From NCBI RefSeq assembly GCF_902706195.1, contig NZ_CACSJO010000010.1, forward strand, positions 1 to 64,000: 64,000 bases of DNA, written 5' to 3'. The notes under the pieces are model-generated. The model was given only the letters and a program-made list of their open reading frames with translations, was not told the DNA's origin and made no database searches. Position 1 is the stretch's first letter. The number at the start of each line of letters is the position of its first letter. Shown one piece after another: positions 35,613 to 44,693 of the stretch. A program made the translations under genes and the position numbers. The stretch comes from Novosphingobium sp. 18050. GTDB lineage: Bacteria > Pseudomonadota > Alphaproteobacteria > Sphingomonadales > Sphingomonadaceae.

Positions 35613-37073
35613 CTACCTTCCCAGCGAGCCAGCCATTTCCCTGGCCACGGTGACATCGTCGAATGGCAGGACGCGCACGTTGTCGCCGCTGCCGATGATT
35701 TGCCCCTGTTCGTGCCCCTTGCCGGCGATGAGGACCACGTCCCCTGCCCCGGCCTCGGCGACGGCGAGGCCAATGGCCTCGCGCCTGTCGCCCACTTCCC
35801 GCGCCCCTGCTGCCATGCCTGCCAATACCATGGCGCGGATGGCGGCGGGGTCTTCCCCGCGCGGATTGTCGTCGGTGACGATGGCGAGGTCTGCCCCCTC
35901 GCCTGCCACCCGGCCCATTTCGGGCCGCTTGCCCTGGTCCCGGTCGCCGCCGGCGCCGAAGACCGTAATCAGCTTGCCCGTGACGTGCGGCCGAAGCGCG
36001 GCAATCGCCGCCTCCAGCGCATCGGGCGTATGTGCGTAATCGACATAGACCGGCGCGCCCGAAGGCGTGATCGCCGCCCGCTCGATACGCCCGCGCACCG
36101 TGACGAGGCGCTTCATCGCGTCGAACGTCAGGTGTTCATCACCGCCACAAGCCAGCACGAGCCCCGCCGCGACAAGCGCGTTGGCGGCCTGATACGCGCC
36201 GATCAGCGGCAGGTCGATCAGGCGCACCTTGCCGAGGTATTCTATCTCCAGCTTCTGCCCCAGCGCGGTAGGGGTGCGGCTGACGAGGCGGATATCCGCC
36301 CCCTTCATACCCACCGTGAACAGCTTCAGGCCGCGCGCTTTCGCGTGGTCAATCGCCTTGTCCGACCAGGCATCGTCCGCCCAGACCACTGCCATACCGC
36401 CAGGGGTCACAACTTCGTCGAACAGACGCATCTTCGCGGTGAAGTACTCGTCCATCGTTGCGTGATAATCGAGATGGTCGCGGCTGAGGTTCGTGAACGC
36501 GCCCGCAACAACGCGCGGCCCCTCGCTGCGGAACTGCGACAGCCCGTGGCTCGATGCCTCGTAGGCGACGTGCGTCACGCCTTCGCGCGCAAGGCCTGAA
36601 AGGTTGGCGAGGAAGGTCACGATATCGGGCGTGGTCAGCCCGGTCGAGACCGTCTCGTCGCTGGTGGTGACGCCCAGCGTGCCGATCGAGGCGGCGCGCT
36701 GGCCGGCCATGCGCCAGATCTGACGGACCAGTTCGACCGTGGAAGTCTTGCCGTTGGTGCCGGTCACCGCGACCAGCGTTTCGGGCGGGGGCGCGAAGAA
36801 CGGCGCGGCGAGCGCCGCGAACAACCGGCGCGGCTCGGCATCGGCGAAGTGGGCCGCGCCTTCGACTTTGGCGTCGGGGTGCGCGACGATAGCCACCGCC
36901 CCGGCCTTGATCGCGGCGTCGATGAAGTCCTCACCGTTGAAGCGCGCACCGCGAAAGGCGCCGAATACGGTGCCCGGCGCGATCTTGCGGTGGTCGATCG
37001 CAAAGCCGGTCACGTTGGCGTCCGTGCCTGCCGGGGCGATGCCGGCGGCGGCGCACAGCGTGTTCAGTTTCAT
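35613..37073 (-). CDS. murE: UDP-MurNAc-L-Ala-D-Glu--meso-diaminopimelate ligase
   Basis: A 486-residue Mur ligase adding the third residue. The P-loop is VAVTGTNGKTSTVELVRQI; AYEASSHGLSQ and FTNLSRDHLDYHATM follow. YVDYAHTPDALEAAI and the specificity loop TDDNPRGEDPA indicate meso-diaminopimelate as the added amino acid (DNPR motif). It overlaps the ftsI stop at its start (ATGA). Length and domain order are normal. Confidence 0.97.
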   Translation of the reverse strand: MKLNTLCAAAGIAPAGTDANVTGFAIDHRKIAPGTVFGAFRGARFNGEDFIDAAIKAGAVAIVAHPDAKVEGAAHFADAEPRRLFAALAAPFFAPPPETLVAVTGTNGKTSTVELVRQIWRMAGQRAASIGTLGVTTSDETVSTGLTTPDIVTFLANLSGLAREGVTHVAYEASSHGLSQFRSEGPRVVAGAFTNLSRDHLDYHATMDEYFTAKMRLFDEVVTPGGMAVVWADDAWSDKAIDHAKARGLKLFTVGMKGADIRLVSRTPTALGQKLEIEYLGKVRLIDLPLIGAYQAANALVAAGLVLACGGDEHLTFDAMKRLVTVRGRIERAAITPSGAPVYVDYAHTPDALEAAIAALRPHVTGKLITVFGAGGDRDQGKRPEMGRVAGEGADLAIVTDDNPRGEDPAAIRAMVLAGMAAGAREVGDRREAIGLAVAEAGAGDVVLIAGKGHEQGQIIGSGDNVRVLPFDDVTVAREMAGSLGR

Positions 37074-38848
37074 TCCCCGTCGCTCCCTTGCGGAACCAGC
37101 GGCTTGAGGTCGCTGATGTCGATATCGCGCGTTTCGTCGGGCATGATGCCCAGCAGCGGCCCGATGCGCGGAACGACGCGCTGGATGACCGGCGCCGCGT
37201 TCCAGGCTGCGGTGCGCTGGAACGAGGTTGCAGCCGTGCCTTGTGGCTCATCCATCATGGCGATGACGACGAAGCGAGGCTTGTCCATCGGGAAGGCGGC
37301 GGCAAACGTCGCGATCAGCGAATGGTGGCGATAGCCGCCCGCACCCGGCTTCTCGGCCGATCCGGTCTTGCCGCCCACCCGGAAGCCCGGTGCGTCGGCC
37401 TTCCGGCCCGTGCCGTACTGGACGATCATGCGCAAAAGCTGGCGGATACGCGCGCTGGTCGACGCCTTGAACACGCGGCGTCCTTCCGGCACCTCGGAAG
37501 CACCCAGTTTCTTGAGCGTCGCCGGGCGCCAGATGCCACCATTGACCAGCGCTGCATAAGCCGATGCGAGGTGCAGCGGCGTCACCGCGATGCCGTGACC
37601 GTAAGCCACTGTCATGGTGCGCAGGCGCGGCCATTCGCCGCTCGGCCAGATCGGGAAACCGCGCGCGGGCAGTTCGACGTAAGGCCGCTGGTTCATCGCC
37701 AGCGCTTCCATGGTCTGCTTCAGCCGCACGCCGCCCAATTCGTCGGCAATGCGGGCCGTGACGGTGTTGGACGAATGGATCAGCGTCTCGGGCACATTGA
37801 GCGAGGCGCCATAGTTGTGAAGATCGTGGATCGTGAAGCGCCCGACGTGCAGCGGCGTCGCCGGCCATTGCTTGCCCAGATCGGACACCACGCCCGCATC
37901 CAGCGCGGAGGCGACGGTGATCGGCTTGAATGTGGAGCCCAGCTCGTAGACCTGGTTGGTCACGCGGTTGAAGCCGTGCGGAACGTCCCCATTGGCGGCT
38001 TCTTCCGCCGAGATCACCATGTCGGTCGGCTTGACGTGGTTGGGATCGAAGGATGGCAGCGAAGCCAGCGCCAGAATCTCGCCCGTATCCACGTCGAGGA
38101 TGACGCCTGCCGCGCCCTTTGCCTTGCTCAGCGTAATGGCGGTGGAGAGTTCGTCCTCCAGGGCGCTCTGCACGCGAAAATCGATCGAGAGGACCGATGG
38201 CGTCGTGCGCCCTTCGTGGCTGATGAGCTGGTCATTAAAGGCCTGCTCCATGCCCACTTTGCCGTGGCCGTAGCTATCGACATATCCCAGGACGTGAGCC
38301 GCCATCGAACCCTGCGGATAGAAACGCGTCGCCTCCAGCGGGAATTCGAGCGCGGGTTCGCCCAGCGCATGAACCTTGTTGGCGTCTTCGGGCAGGATCG
38401 ACTTGCGCAGGTATCCCGGCTTGCCCGAGCGCAGCTTGCCAAGCAACTCGTCCCGATCGAGATCAGGGAAAATACGTACCAGGCGGGCAGCGACCTCCTC
38501 GGGGCTCTGGATCAGCGCAGAGCCTTCGGTCATCGCCTTGGGATTGAACCAGAGTGAATAAACGCGAAAATCGCGCGCCAACGGCACGCCATTGCGGTCG
38601 ACGATCTCGCCCCGGTTGGGGATCAGCAGATCGCCCAGCTCGCCGTGGCGCGGCGTGACGCCGGTAAAGCCAAGGTAGGTAATGCGCGCCAGAGCGCCCA
38701 CCGTCACGAGAACGAAGACGCCCAGAATCCACAAGGTGCGCAGCTTCGCCACCAGCAGCGAGCGCTGGCGAACGTTGACGAGCTTGCGCCGGCCGGTCGA
38801 GACAGTGGTCGGGATCGAGCCGAGGGAGAAGGACGCCGGGGCGTTCAC
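37070..38848 (-). CDS. ftsI: Peptidoglycan D,D-transpeptidase FtsI (PBP3)
   Basis: A 592-residue class B penicillin-binding protein for septal cross-linking. One N-terminal membrane anchor (LWILGVFVLVTVGALARI, about residues 39-56) precedes the PBP dimer domain (RGEIVDRNGVPLA). The transpeptidase has all motifs: STFK (Ser305-Lys308), SSN (359-361) and KTG (494-496). The start is GTG 38846-38848, overlapping the ftsL stop (GTGA), and its own stop overlaps murE. Confidence 0.97.
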   Translation of the reverse strand: MNAPASFSLGSIPTTVSTGRRKLVNVRQRSLLVAKLRTLWILGVFVLVTVGALARITYLGFTGVTPRHGELGDLLIPNRGEIVDRNGVPLARDFRVYSLWFNPKAMTEGSALIQSPEEVAARLVRIFPDLDRDELLGKLRSGKPGYLRKSILPEDANKVHALGEPALEFPLEATRFYPQGSMAAHVLGYVDSYGHGKVGMEQAFNDQLISHEGRTTPSVLSIDFRVQSALEDELSTAITLSKAKGAAGVILDVDTGEILALASLPSFDPNHVKPTDMVISAEEAANGDVPHGFNRVTNQVYELGSTFKPITVASALDAGVVSDLGKQWPATPLHVGRFTIHDLHNYGASLNVPETLIHSSNTVTARIADELGGVRLKQTMEALAMNQRPYVELPARGFPIWPSGEWPRLRTMTVAYGHGIAVTPLHLASAYAALVNGGIWRPATLKKLGASEVPEGRRVFKASTSARIRQLLRMIVQYGTGRKADAPGFRVGGKTGSAEKPGAGGYRHHSLIATFAAAFPMDKPRFVVIAMMDEPQGTAATSFQRTAAWNAAPVIQRVVPRIGPLLGIMPDETRDIDISDLKPLVPQGSDGE

Positions 38849-39387
38849 TGCTGGGCAGCCTCCGCCACTTCGATGCGGGCCAGGCGCTTGCCGATGGCGG
38901 CAGCGTCACGCGCGATCGCCTCGCGCTCGGGGTCGCGGCCCTTGACGCCCGGCTTGTCTGTGCTGTCCGGCAGCGCGGCGGCAGTAGCACCCGTCACCGG
39001 CGAGACCATCGCCAGGAGCGAGGAACCGTCGCCATCCTCCGGCTTCTCGGCATTGGCGTAGCGGATCGGCTGCGGCGCACCAGGCCCCGCCGCCTTGCCG
39101 AGCGCGGCAAGCTGACGCTCACCCTCGATGTATTGCCCGGCGATCGGCGCCTTGTAGCCGAACTCCAGGTCGTTGAGCTGCTTCAGGGCCTGCTGGTTGG
39201 AGCGGGTCTGGAACTCGGTTTCGAGGAAGTCGATGTCCTGCTGCACCCAGACCATCCGCTTTTCGGTGTCGTGAACCTGGCTCTTCACGGCATTGACGCG
39301 CAGCGTGAGCGCGATCGACACCGCGCCGCAGATCACCAGCACGGAAATCCAGCCGATAGAGCGGACACGGTCACTGGTGAAGTTCAT
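38845..39387 (-). CDS. ftsL: FtsL-type cell division protein
   Basis: A 180-residue bitopic protein placed exactly where ftsL sits, between rsmH and ftsI. One membrane helix (about residues 12-30, [19 protein letters not shown]) is followed by a heptad-rich coiled coil ([27 protein letters not shown]) ending QLNDLEF. An Ala/Pro/Asp-rich periplasmic tail of about 90 residues follows, longer than in E. coli FtsL. Sequence alone is poorly conserved; the assignment rests on topology and position. ATG overlaps the rsmH stop (ATGA). Confidence 0.85.
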   Translation of the reverse strand: MNFTSDRVRSIGWISVLVICGAVSIALTLRVNAVKSQVHDTEKRMVWVQQDIDFLETEFQTRSNQQALKQLNDLEFGYKAPIAGQYIEGERQLAALGKAAGPGAPQPIRYANAEKPEDGDGSSLLAMVSPVTGATAAALPDSTDKPGVKGRDPEREAIARDAAAIGKRLARIEVAEAAQQ

Positions 39388-40385
39388 GCGGAAGTCCTTT
39401 GGCTGGGGGAACCATCGGTATTGCGAGGGGAGGCGGAAGTACGCACGGCACTGCGCAGGGTCGCGGAGCGTGAGCGGGGATTGACGGAAAGCTCCTCGTC
39501 GCCGGCGCGCACCGCCTTGGAAAGCTGAGCAAAAGGCGCAGGCGCCGTGACCGCCTGCGGCAGATGGCGCGAGGTGGTCTGGCCTGCACTGCTGGCATCG
39601 CGCAGGAAGCGCTTGACCTTGCGATCCTCAAGGCTGTGGAACGTCACCACCGCAAGGCGGCCGCCCTCACCCAGCAGCGTCTCCGCGCCGGAAAGGCCTG
39701 CGTCGAGTTCGTCCAGTTCGCCGTTCACATGGATACGGATAGCCTGAAAGCTGCGGATCGCCGGGTCCTTCTGGACCCCGCCGCCCTTGTAGGCAGGGTT
39801 GTAGCCCAGTGCCTTGCGTACCGCGCGGGCCAGATCCATCGTCGTCGCCAGTGGACGCGCCGCCACGATCGCGCGGGCAACCCGGCGCGACTGGCGCTCC
39901 TCACCGTAAAGGAAGAGCACGTCGGCGATCTCGGCTTCGTCAGCCTCATTGCAGAAGTCGGCGGCGGACATGCCGTCCTGGCTCATGCGCATGTCGAGAG
40001 GACCGTCGGAACCGAACGCAAAACCACGCTCCGACTGGTCGAGCTGCATCGAGGACACGCCGATATCCATAACCACGCCGTCGACCCGGTCGATGTCGAC
40101 TTCGGCCAGACCCTCGACCATTTCCGAGAAGCGGCGCGCGTGCAGCACCAGGCGGGGGGGAACTTCCGCCAGTTCCGGCCACTTGCCCGGGTTCGCGCGA
40201 ACGGTCGCGATCGCGTCTGGATCGCGGTCGAAGGCGTGCACAGTCGCGCCCGTGTCCAGCAGGCGGCGCGTATAGCCGCCCGCGCCCAGCGTCGCATCAA
40301 CGATGATGTCGCCGCCCCGGGGGTTCAGGGCGGCGACAACCTCCTCAAGGAGCACGGGAATATGGGGCTGCTGGGGGGAACTCAC
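39384..40385 (-). CDS. rsmH: 16S rRNA (cytosine1402-N4)-methyltransferase
   Basis: A 333-residue SAM-dependent methyltransferase (MraW). It opens [36 protein letters not shown] and has [38 protein letters not shown], and the C-terminal [13 protein letters not shown]. The start is GTG 40383-40385, overlapping the mraZ stop (GTGA); the frame to 40430 lies inside mraZ. It modifies the decoding centre and is co-expressed with division genes. Confidence 0.97.
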   Translation of the reverse strand: MSSPQQPHIPVLLEEVVAALNPRGGDIIVDATLGAGGYTRRLLDTGATVHAFDRDPDAIATVRANPGKWPELAEVPPRLVLHARRFSEMVEGLAEVDIDRVDGVVMDIGVSSMQLDQSERGFAFGSDGPLDMRMSQDGMSAADFCNEADEAEIADVLFLYGEERQSRRVARAIVAARPLATTMDLARAVRKALGYNPAYKGGGVQKDPAIRSFQAIRIHVNGELDELDAGLSGAETLLGEGGRLAVVTFHSLEDRKVKRFLRDASSAGQTTSRHLPQAVTAPAPFAQLSKAVRAGDEELSVNPRSRSATLRSAVRTSASPRNTDGSPSQRTSA

Positions 40386-40888
40386 TTTTTCTTCGCCTTG
40401 GTAATTTCGGCTTCCGCCAGTGAGCGGCACGTTGCGATGGCCGCCTCGAAATCAGGGTCGTCGCCAAGGGCGTAAAGCTCCTCGGGGTTCCAGATCAGTA
40501 TCCCGGAGCGGCCAATGCCCTGGAAGAACAGCTGCTCGCCGAAGTTGGCGAGGCTGGTCAGTGCCTCGGGCATGGTGAAACGGCCGCTGCCGTCGAAGGG
40601 CACCTGCTGGAAATTGTAGAGCTGCATCGCGCGCTTATCGCGGTTGAAGGTGCGCCCGGCGTTGTCCGCACGGGTCTGCTCTGCATCGAGCTGCGGTTCG
40701 AATTCATCGACGCGCGACAGGCCGAAGCCGACGAGGCACTTCCATTCGGAGTGCTTGGCAAGGCACAGGACATCCTTGCCACTCGAATCGCGCACGGTCG
40801 AACGGAGGACGTTGGGCAGCACGAAACGGTTCTTGTCGCGTAGAAGCGAAAAGCCCTGCCCGCTGTAAATGAATGGCTGCCCCGCCAT
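40382..40888 (-). CDS. mraZ: Transcriptional regulator MraZ
   Basis: A 168-residue MraZ, a ring-forming DNA-binding regulator (AbrB-like fold, two repeats) of the dcw operon. The second repeat keeps DGSGRFTMP, the DxxGR motif. The first repeat reads RDKNRFVLP, so the Asp of the usual DxKGR is replaced. AGGCGGAT precedes ATG 40888; the frame runs open to 40987 without support. It is first in the cluster. Four GGGA repeats lie 138-172 bases upstream of the start. Confidence 0.93.
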   Translation of the reverse strand: MAGQPFIYSGQGFSLLRDKNRFVLPNVLRSTVRDSSGKDVLCLAKHSEWKCLVGFGLSRVDEFEPQLDAEQTRADNAGRTFNRDKRAMQLYNFQQVPFDGSGRFTMPEALTSLANFGEQLFFQGIGRSGILIWNPEELYALGDDPDFEAAIATCRSLAEAEITKAKKK

Positions 40889-41225
40889 ATCCGCCTGTTT
40901 TCGCCCCAGAGGTGACCGTCTCGGACATGGCCGGGCCTCGCCCAGCCGCACACGCGTGCACCCAGGTCCCGTGCCCGAACGGGACACGGCAAGACTCAGT
41001 CATTCCGATTGACCGTTCTTCTATATCGGGAAATGTGGGGATTAAAGGGAAATATAGGGATCAGCGGTTATTTATCCGCCGAATAGAGCCATCGGCGACG
41101 AACCGAACGGAAATCGCTTGTGCATCCTGGTGCACTTATGACCATAATTCCCTTGAATCGCAATGGTTTTGTGAGGAATCGAAGGTCATCCCCAATGAAC
41201 CCTGGCTTCACCCCTCCCATCCCCA
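40889..41225. other. 337-base gene-free leader of the dcw operon
   Basis: No coding frame with family features is seen. The stretch holds the GGGA repeat array (41026-41060) and an AT-richer zone from about 41010 to 41180, the likeliest place for the mraZ promoter. A minus-strand TATAGA at about 41020-41026 could be a -10 element overlapping the array. Nothing else was recognised. Confidence 0.5.
41026..41060. promoter_or_regulatory. Candidate MraZ boxes: four GGGA repeats
   Basis: GGGA occurs at 41028, 41038, 41047 and 41057 on the plus strand, spacing 10, 9 and 10 bases. MraZ binds runs of TGGG-type repeats with about 10-bp period in the mraZ promoter of other bacteria. The repeats are on the strand opposite to mraZ coding. 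The regular spacing and position make self-regulation likely. Confidence 0.6.
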
Positions 41226-42023
41226 TTAATCACCGAAACGTGCCGGGTCGGACAACCGATTCAGCAATCTGCCAAGAATCACCTGCCGCTGCGGCAGTTC
41301 CAGCGAATCCTCGGGAATTTCCAGTAGCGCGGCATCTGCCAGCGCCAGAACCCGGCCTTTTCCGGCACTGCACTCTGCCATGAGCCCGGCAGCCTCAAGC
41401 CGGCAATGGGCAACCGCATCCCGTCCCTTCCCCGAATCCGCCCCTTCCCCGGAATTCCCCGGAAAGCGGAAAAACCCCGGCAGGTTCACCGGGATATCTC
41501 CGTCAGGCACGGTCACGGCATGCTCTCCGGCGGCCTGCGCATCGTCGAACGCCAGCTCCAGCCCCCACCGGCCGAGTATCGGCGAAAGCATTGCGATGTC
41601 CTGGGGGCGGCGGGGATCGCCGGGGCCGAACAGCGAATGCGCGGTCAGCATCGGGTCGGCGAACAGCAGCACGCGTCCGCCGCCCTGCACCCAGGCGTCG
41701 AGCGCGACGTTCTCCTGCGCGGTAAGCGGGCGCGGCTGCGCGAGGATCAGGATACCTTCGGCGGGAAACGAAAGCGGCGCCAGCGTATCGAGCGCGGTAA
41801 CGGGGCCGTGCGCACGCAGTGTTTCCAGCGCCCAGTGCGGCGGGGCGTTGTCAGCGAGCAACCCGCGAATGTCGCCGCTTTCGTTCCAGGTGATCGGCAA
41901 GCTGGTGTAAAGCCCGATCGCCGCAACGCGGCGCGGCGGCGCCGTATCGCGCTCGCCGCAACCGGCAAGCGCGATGGCGGCAAGCAGAACGAGGTCAAGG
42001 CGCCAGCGGCGCGCCCGGTTCAC
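41226..42023 (-). CDS. Lipoprotein, DUF4350/GldG-like domain (tentative)
   Basis: A 265-residue protein with a short signal ending in lipobox LAGC (about residue 22). The following domain has a sequence (VAAIGLYTSLPITW, then LILAQPRPLTAQENVALDAWVQGGGRVLLFADPMLT) reminiscent of the glutamine-amidotransferase-like fold in GldG/DUF4350 proteins that accompany ABC transporters. No transporter genes are adjacent. The start is GTG 42023, with GAGG about 7 bases upstream, and it overlaps the end of the preceding gene by 29 bases, so the two are probably one unit. Function unknown. Confidence 0.7.
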   Translation of the reverse strand: MNRARRWRLDLVLLAAIALAGCGERDTAPPRRVAAIGLYTSLPITWNESGDIRGLLADNAPPHWALETLRAHGPVTALDTLAPLSFPAEGILILAQPRPLTAQENVALDAWVQGGGRVLLFADPMLTAHSLFGPGDPRRPQDIAMLSPILGRWGLELAFDDAQAAGEHAVTVPDGDIPVNLPGFFRFPGNSGEGADSGKGRDAVAHCRLEAAGLMAECSAGKGRVLALADAALLEIPEDSLELPQRQVILGRLLNRLSDPARFGD

Positions 42024-42372
42024 CGGATGCCTCTGGCGTCGGAGACACAGCGGGCGCCGGGCTGGGGTCAGCAGCGGGGACGACGCCGATATCGGCGAGC
42101 GGATCGCTGGCCGTCTTGGTGGGCTTTGCGTCTACCGCCACGACCTGCTGGATCGGGTCCTGCGTATCCACCAGCCGCAGCCGGTCGCGGATGATGTTGG
42201 CGAGGCCCACGATGAGCAGCATCGCGCAAAGGCCGAACAGGCCAATCTGCAACCTGTAGACGGCCTGCGAACGCAGTTCACGCGCCGACGGCGGCATGAA
42301 ATGCGTAGGCGCCTGCAGCGGTTCGAGGATGCTTTGCGGATCGACCATAAAAGGCGGAATGTTTCCTGCCAT
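41995..42372 (-). CDS. Single-pass membrane protein, unknown function
   Basis: A 125-residue protein. A polar N-terminus (about 45 residues, containing FMPPSARELRSQAVYRLQ) precedes one membrane helix (IGLFGLCAMLLIVGLANII). An Ala/Pro/Ser-rich tail follows (PAADPSPAPAVSPTPEASG), probably periplasmic. No family was recognised. Starts at ATG 42372 or 42348 are both possible. It lies 16 bases after cysK and overlaps the lipoprotein gene downstream, suggesting a cysK-membrane protein-lipoprotein unit. Confidence 0.65.
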   Translation of the reverse strand: MAGNIPPFMVDPQSILEPLQAPTHFMPPSARELRSQAVYRLQIGLFGLCAMLLIVGLANIIRDRLRLVDTQDPIQQVVAVDAKPTKTASDPLADIGVVPAADPSPAPAVSPTPEASGEPGAPLAP

Positions 42373-42388
42373 AGACAGACCGTCTACA

Positions 42389-43414
42389 TCACTTCGCCAG
42401 CCAGGGGAAGACCGGCAGGCCCTTCGCTTCCAGCCACTCGGCATTGTAGAGCGAAGAGAGGTAGCGAAAACCCGTGTCGCACAGGATCGTCGCCACGCGG
42501 GCTTCACCCTTGCCTTCGGCGACCAGCTTACGGCCCAGCGCCACGGCCCCCGCCACGTTGATGCCGGAGGACAAGCCCAGGCACAGCCCTTCCTCGCTCA
42601 GCAGACGGCGGACCCATTCGAGACCTTCTTCGTCGGAAACGCGGAACTGTGTGTCTACCGGCGCCCCTTCGAGGTTGGCGGTGATGCGGCCCTGCCCGAT
42701 ACCCTCGGCGACCGAGGAACCCTCGGCCTTGAGTTCGCCGTGCGCGTAATAGTTGTAAAGCGCTGCGCCGTAAGGATCGGTAAGCGCGATGGTGATGCTC
42801 TCGTCGAACGCCTTGAGGCCCATGCCGGTGCCCGCCAGGGTGCCGCCGGTGCCGGCCGCGCAGGTGAAACCGTCGATACGACCTTCCATCTGCTCCCAGA
42901 TTTCCGGCGCGGTGCTTTCGATGTGGGACTTTCGGTTGGCGATATTGTCGAACTGGTTGGCCCAGATCGCGCCTTCGGTATCTTCGGCCAGGCGGCGCGA
43001 GGTGTGGACGAAATGGCCGGGGTTCGAAAACGGCGCGGCGGGAACCAGGACCAGTTCCGCGCCCAGCGCACGCAGCGTGTCCATCTTCTCGCGCGACTGA
43101 GTCTCGGGCATGACGATCACGGTCTTGTAGCCAAGCGCATTGGCGACCAGCGCCAGGCCGATGCCGGTGTTGCCGGCCGTACCCTCGACGATCGTGCCGC
43201 CCGGCTGCAGCGTGCCGCGTGCCTCGGCATCGCGCACGATCCACAGCGCCGCGCGGTCTTTCACCGAGGCGCCGGGGTTGGCGAATTCGCACTTGCCCCA
43301 GATTTCGCAGCCGGCAGCCTCGCTCGGCCCCTTGAGGAGGACGAGCGGAGTATTGCCGATGAGGTCGAGCGTGGAAGGCTGCGCCTGCGGCGCGACAGTC
43401 TTGGATGAGGTCAT
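42389..43414 (-). CDS. cysK: Cysteine synthase A (O-acetylserine sulfhydrylase)
   Basis: A 341-residue fold-type II PLP enzyme making cysteine from O-acetylserine and sulfide. IGNTPLVLLKGP opens the core, the PLP lysine is in NPGASVKDRAA (Lys52), and VEGTAGNTGIGLALVA plus CAAGTGGTLAGTG bind substrate and cofactor phosphate. The N-terminus has about 15 extra polar residues. ATG 43414 is the only sensible start near the conserved region. Some cystathionine-beta-synthase-like members look similar, so the CysK label is good but not certain. Confidence 0.88.
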   Translation of the reverse strand: MTSSKTVAPQAQPSTLDLIGNTPLVLLKGPSEAAGCEIWGKCEFANPGASVKDRAALWIVRDAEARGTLQPGGTIVEGTAGNTGIGLALVANALGYKTVIVMPETQSREKMDTLRALGAELVLVPAAPFSNPGHFVHTSRRLAEDTEGAIWANQFDNIANRKSHIESTAPEIWEQMEGRIDGFTCAAGTGGTLAGTGMGLKAFDESITIALTDPYGAALYNYYAHGELKAEGSSVAEGIGQGRITANLEGAPVDTQFRVSDEEGLEWVRRLLSEEGLCLGLSSGINVAGAVALGRKLVAEGKGEARVATILCDTGFRYLSSLYNAEWLEAKGLPVFPWLAK

Positions 43415-43524
43415 GGCGCGAGAGTTAGGAAGCTCTTCGCCAAGGTGCAATTGATTTGCGCCTTGCCCAGCACAAATCAACGCGTTCGCCCCTCAAAGTC
43501 CGTTTGAAAATGCGATACCGGCCC

Positions 43525-43601
43525 GCTCCCCCACCCGGCCGTCCAACGGCAGAATTGGTGGGGGAGCAGGCTGGCGCAGCAGAACGGGCTTGCGCCCATT
43601 C
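43525..43601. repeat. Two hairpins in cysK-ferredoxin gap
   Basis: GCTCCCCCAC (43525-43534) pairs perfectly with GTGGGGGAGC (43558-43567), with GCCGT/ACGGC nested inside. A second hairpin with a TTGC loop (43582-43601, 7 of 8 pairs) lies 13 bases from the ferredoxin stop. There is no T tract; it may end ferredoxin transcription or be a repeat remnant. Confidence 0.45.
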
Positions 43602-43613
43602 TCAGACGGAGCC

Positions 43614-43931
43614 TCAGTCTTCCTGCGCGATAGTGACCTTGCAGCCTTCGAGGGCCGAGGTGATCGCCACCTGGCACGACAGGCGCGAATATTCGTTGCG
43701 GTGGTCGGAGCTGTCGAGCAGGTCGTTCTCGTCCTCGCTCATGGCGGGCAGCTTGTCCATGAATTCGGGGGCGATGTGAACGTGGCAGGTCGCGCACGAG
43801 CAGCAACCGCCGCACAGCGCCAGCAATTCATCGAAGCCACCATCGCGGATGACTTCCATCAGGGTACGGCCCTCGGGAGCCTCAATGTTCGATTCTTCAC
43901 CAGACTGATTGACGACGATGATCTGCGGCAT
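43614..43931 (-). CDS. 2Fe-2S ferredoxin, adrenodoxin type
   Basis: A 105-residue ferredoxin. Cluster ligands fit CX5CX2CX36C: Cys40, Cys46, Cys49 and Cys86. The family phrases [21 protein letters not shown] and SEDENDLL place it with adrenodoxin/putidaredoxin-like electron carriers that serve P450s, Rieske enzymes or Fe-S assembly. ATG 43931 has GGGGA upstream; the frame extends to 43955 through a palindrome. There is no P450 in view and its partner is unknown. It is divergent from the glycosylase gene. Confidence 0.92.
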   Translation of the reverse strand: MPQIIVVNQSGEESNIEAPEGRTLMEVIRDGGFDELLALCGGCCSCATCHVHIAPEFMDKLPAMSEDENDLLDSSDHRNEYSRLSCQVAITSALEGCKVTIAQED

Positions 43932-43947
43932 GGTCTCGATTCCCCTT

Positions 43948-43964
43948 TGATACATCCTGTATCA
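43948..43964. promoter_or_regulatory. Palindrome between ferredoxin and glycosylase genes
   Basis: TGATACA-TCC-TGTATCA has perfect 7-bp arms. It lies 17 bases upstream of the ferredoxin start and 73 bases upstream of the glycosylase start in a divergent region, fitting an operator acting on either. The minus-strand TATGAT overlapping it could be a -10 element. Confidence 0.4.
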
Positions 43965-44036
43965 TAATGCTGCTGTATGCGCACTTGCCGCAGGCTGCTA
44001 AAGGCTGCAACCCTCTTTTGCAAGGTAGCCGAAACC

Positions 44037-44654
44037 ATGGGTTTGACCGCGGACCAACTCCGTTCTGGCCTGGACGCCATCGCACGAATCGAACCGTCCA
44101 TGGCCCGCGCCCTGGAAGTTGCCGGCTACCCCGAGCCGCGCATACGCCCGACTGGCTATGCCACCCTGCTGCGCACGATCGTCGGCCAGCAGGTGAGCGT
44201 CGCCGCAGCGGCCTCTGTGTGGGCCAGGCTGGAGGCGCTGCTCGGAGAAGGTATCCACCCCGAAACCCTGCTCGCCGCCGAATTCGACGCACTGCGCGGC
44301 TGCGGCCTGTCGCGCCAGAAGCAGGGCTATGCCCGCTCGCTGTGCGAACTGGTGATCGCCGGCAGCCTCGACTTCGACGACCTGCCCGCCGACGATGAGG
44401 AGGCCATCACCCAGCTCGTGCGGATCAAGGGCATCGGCCGCTGGTCGGCGGAGGTCTATCTTCTCTTCGCGGAAGGCCGCCCCGACATCTGGCCGGCCGG
44501 CGACCTTGCCGTGCAGGCCGGCCTGCACAAGCTGCTGCGACTGAACGAGCGACCCAGCGAGAAGCTGACCCGCGAACTGGCGGAAAGCTGGCGCCCGCAC
44601 CGGGGCGCCGCGGCGATTTTCACCTGGCACTGCTATAACAATCCAGCGCTTTGA
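44037..44654 (+). CDS. DNA-3-methyladenine glycosylase II-like (HhH-GPD)
   Basis: A 205-residue base-excision glycosylase. It carries the helix-hairpin-helix LVRIKGIGRWSAEVYLLFAEGRPDIWPAGDLAVQ, in which the Asp of AGD is the catalytic residue, and the helical GQQVSVAAAASVWARL region of AlkA-type enzymes. There is no Fe-S cluster cysteine set and no AlkA N-terminal domain, so it is a short AlkA/MAG type that removes alkylated purines. ATG 44037 follows GGTAGCCGAAACC. The frame's 20 extra upstream residues are Cys/Arg-rich and unlikely. Confidence 0.9.
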   Translation: MGLTADQLRSGLDAIARIEPSMARALEVAGYPEPRIRPTGYATLLRTIVGQQVSVAAAASVWARLEALLGEGIHPETLLAAEFDALRGCGLSRQKQGYARSLCELVIAGSLDFDDLPADDEEAITQLVRIKGIGRWSAEVYLLFAEGRPDIWPAGDLAVQAGLHKLLRLNERPSEKLTRELAESWRPHRGAAAIFTWHCYNNPAL

Positions 44655-44693
44655 GACGAAAAAGCACCGGGTTACTCCTCCCCGGACAGGAAC

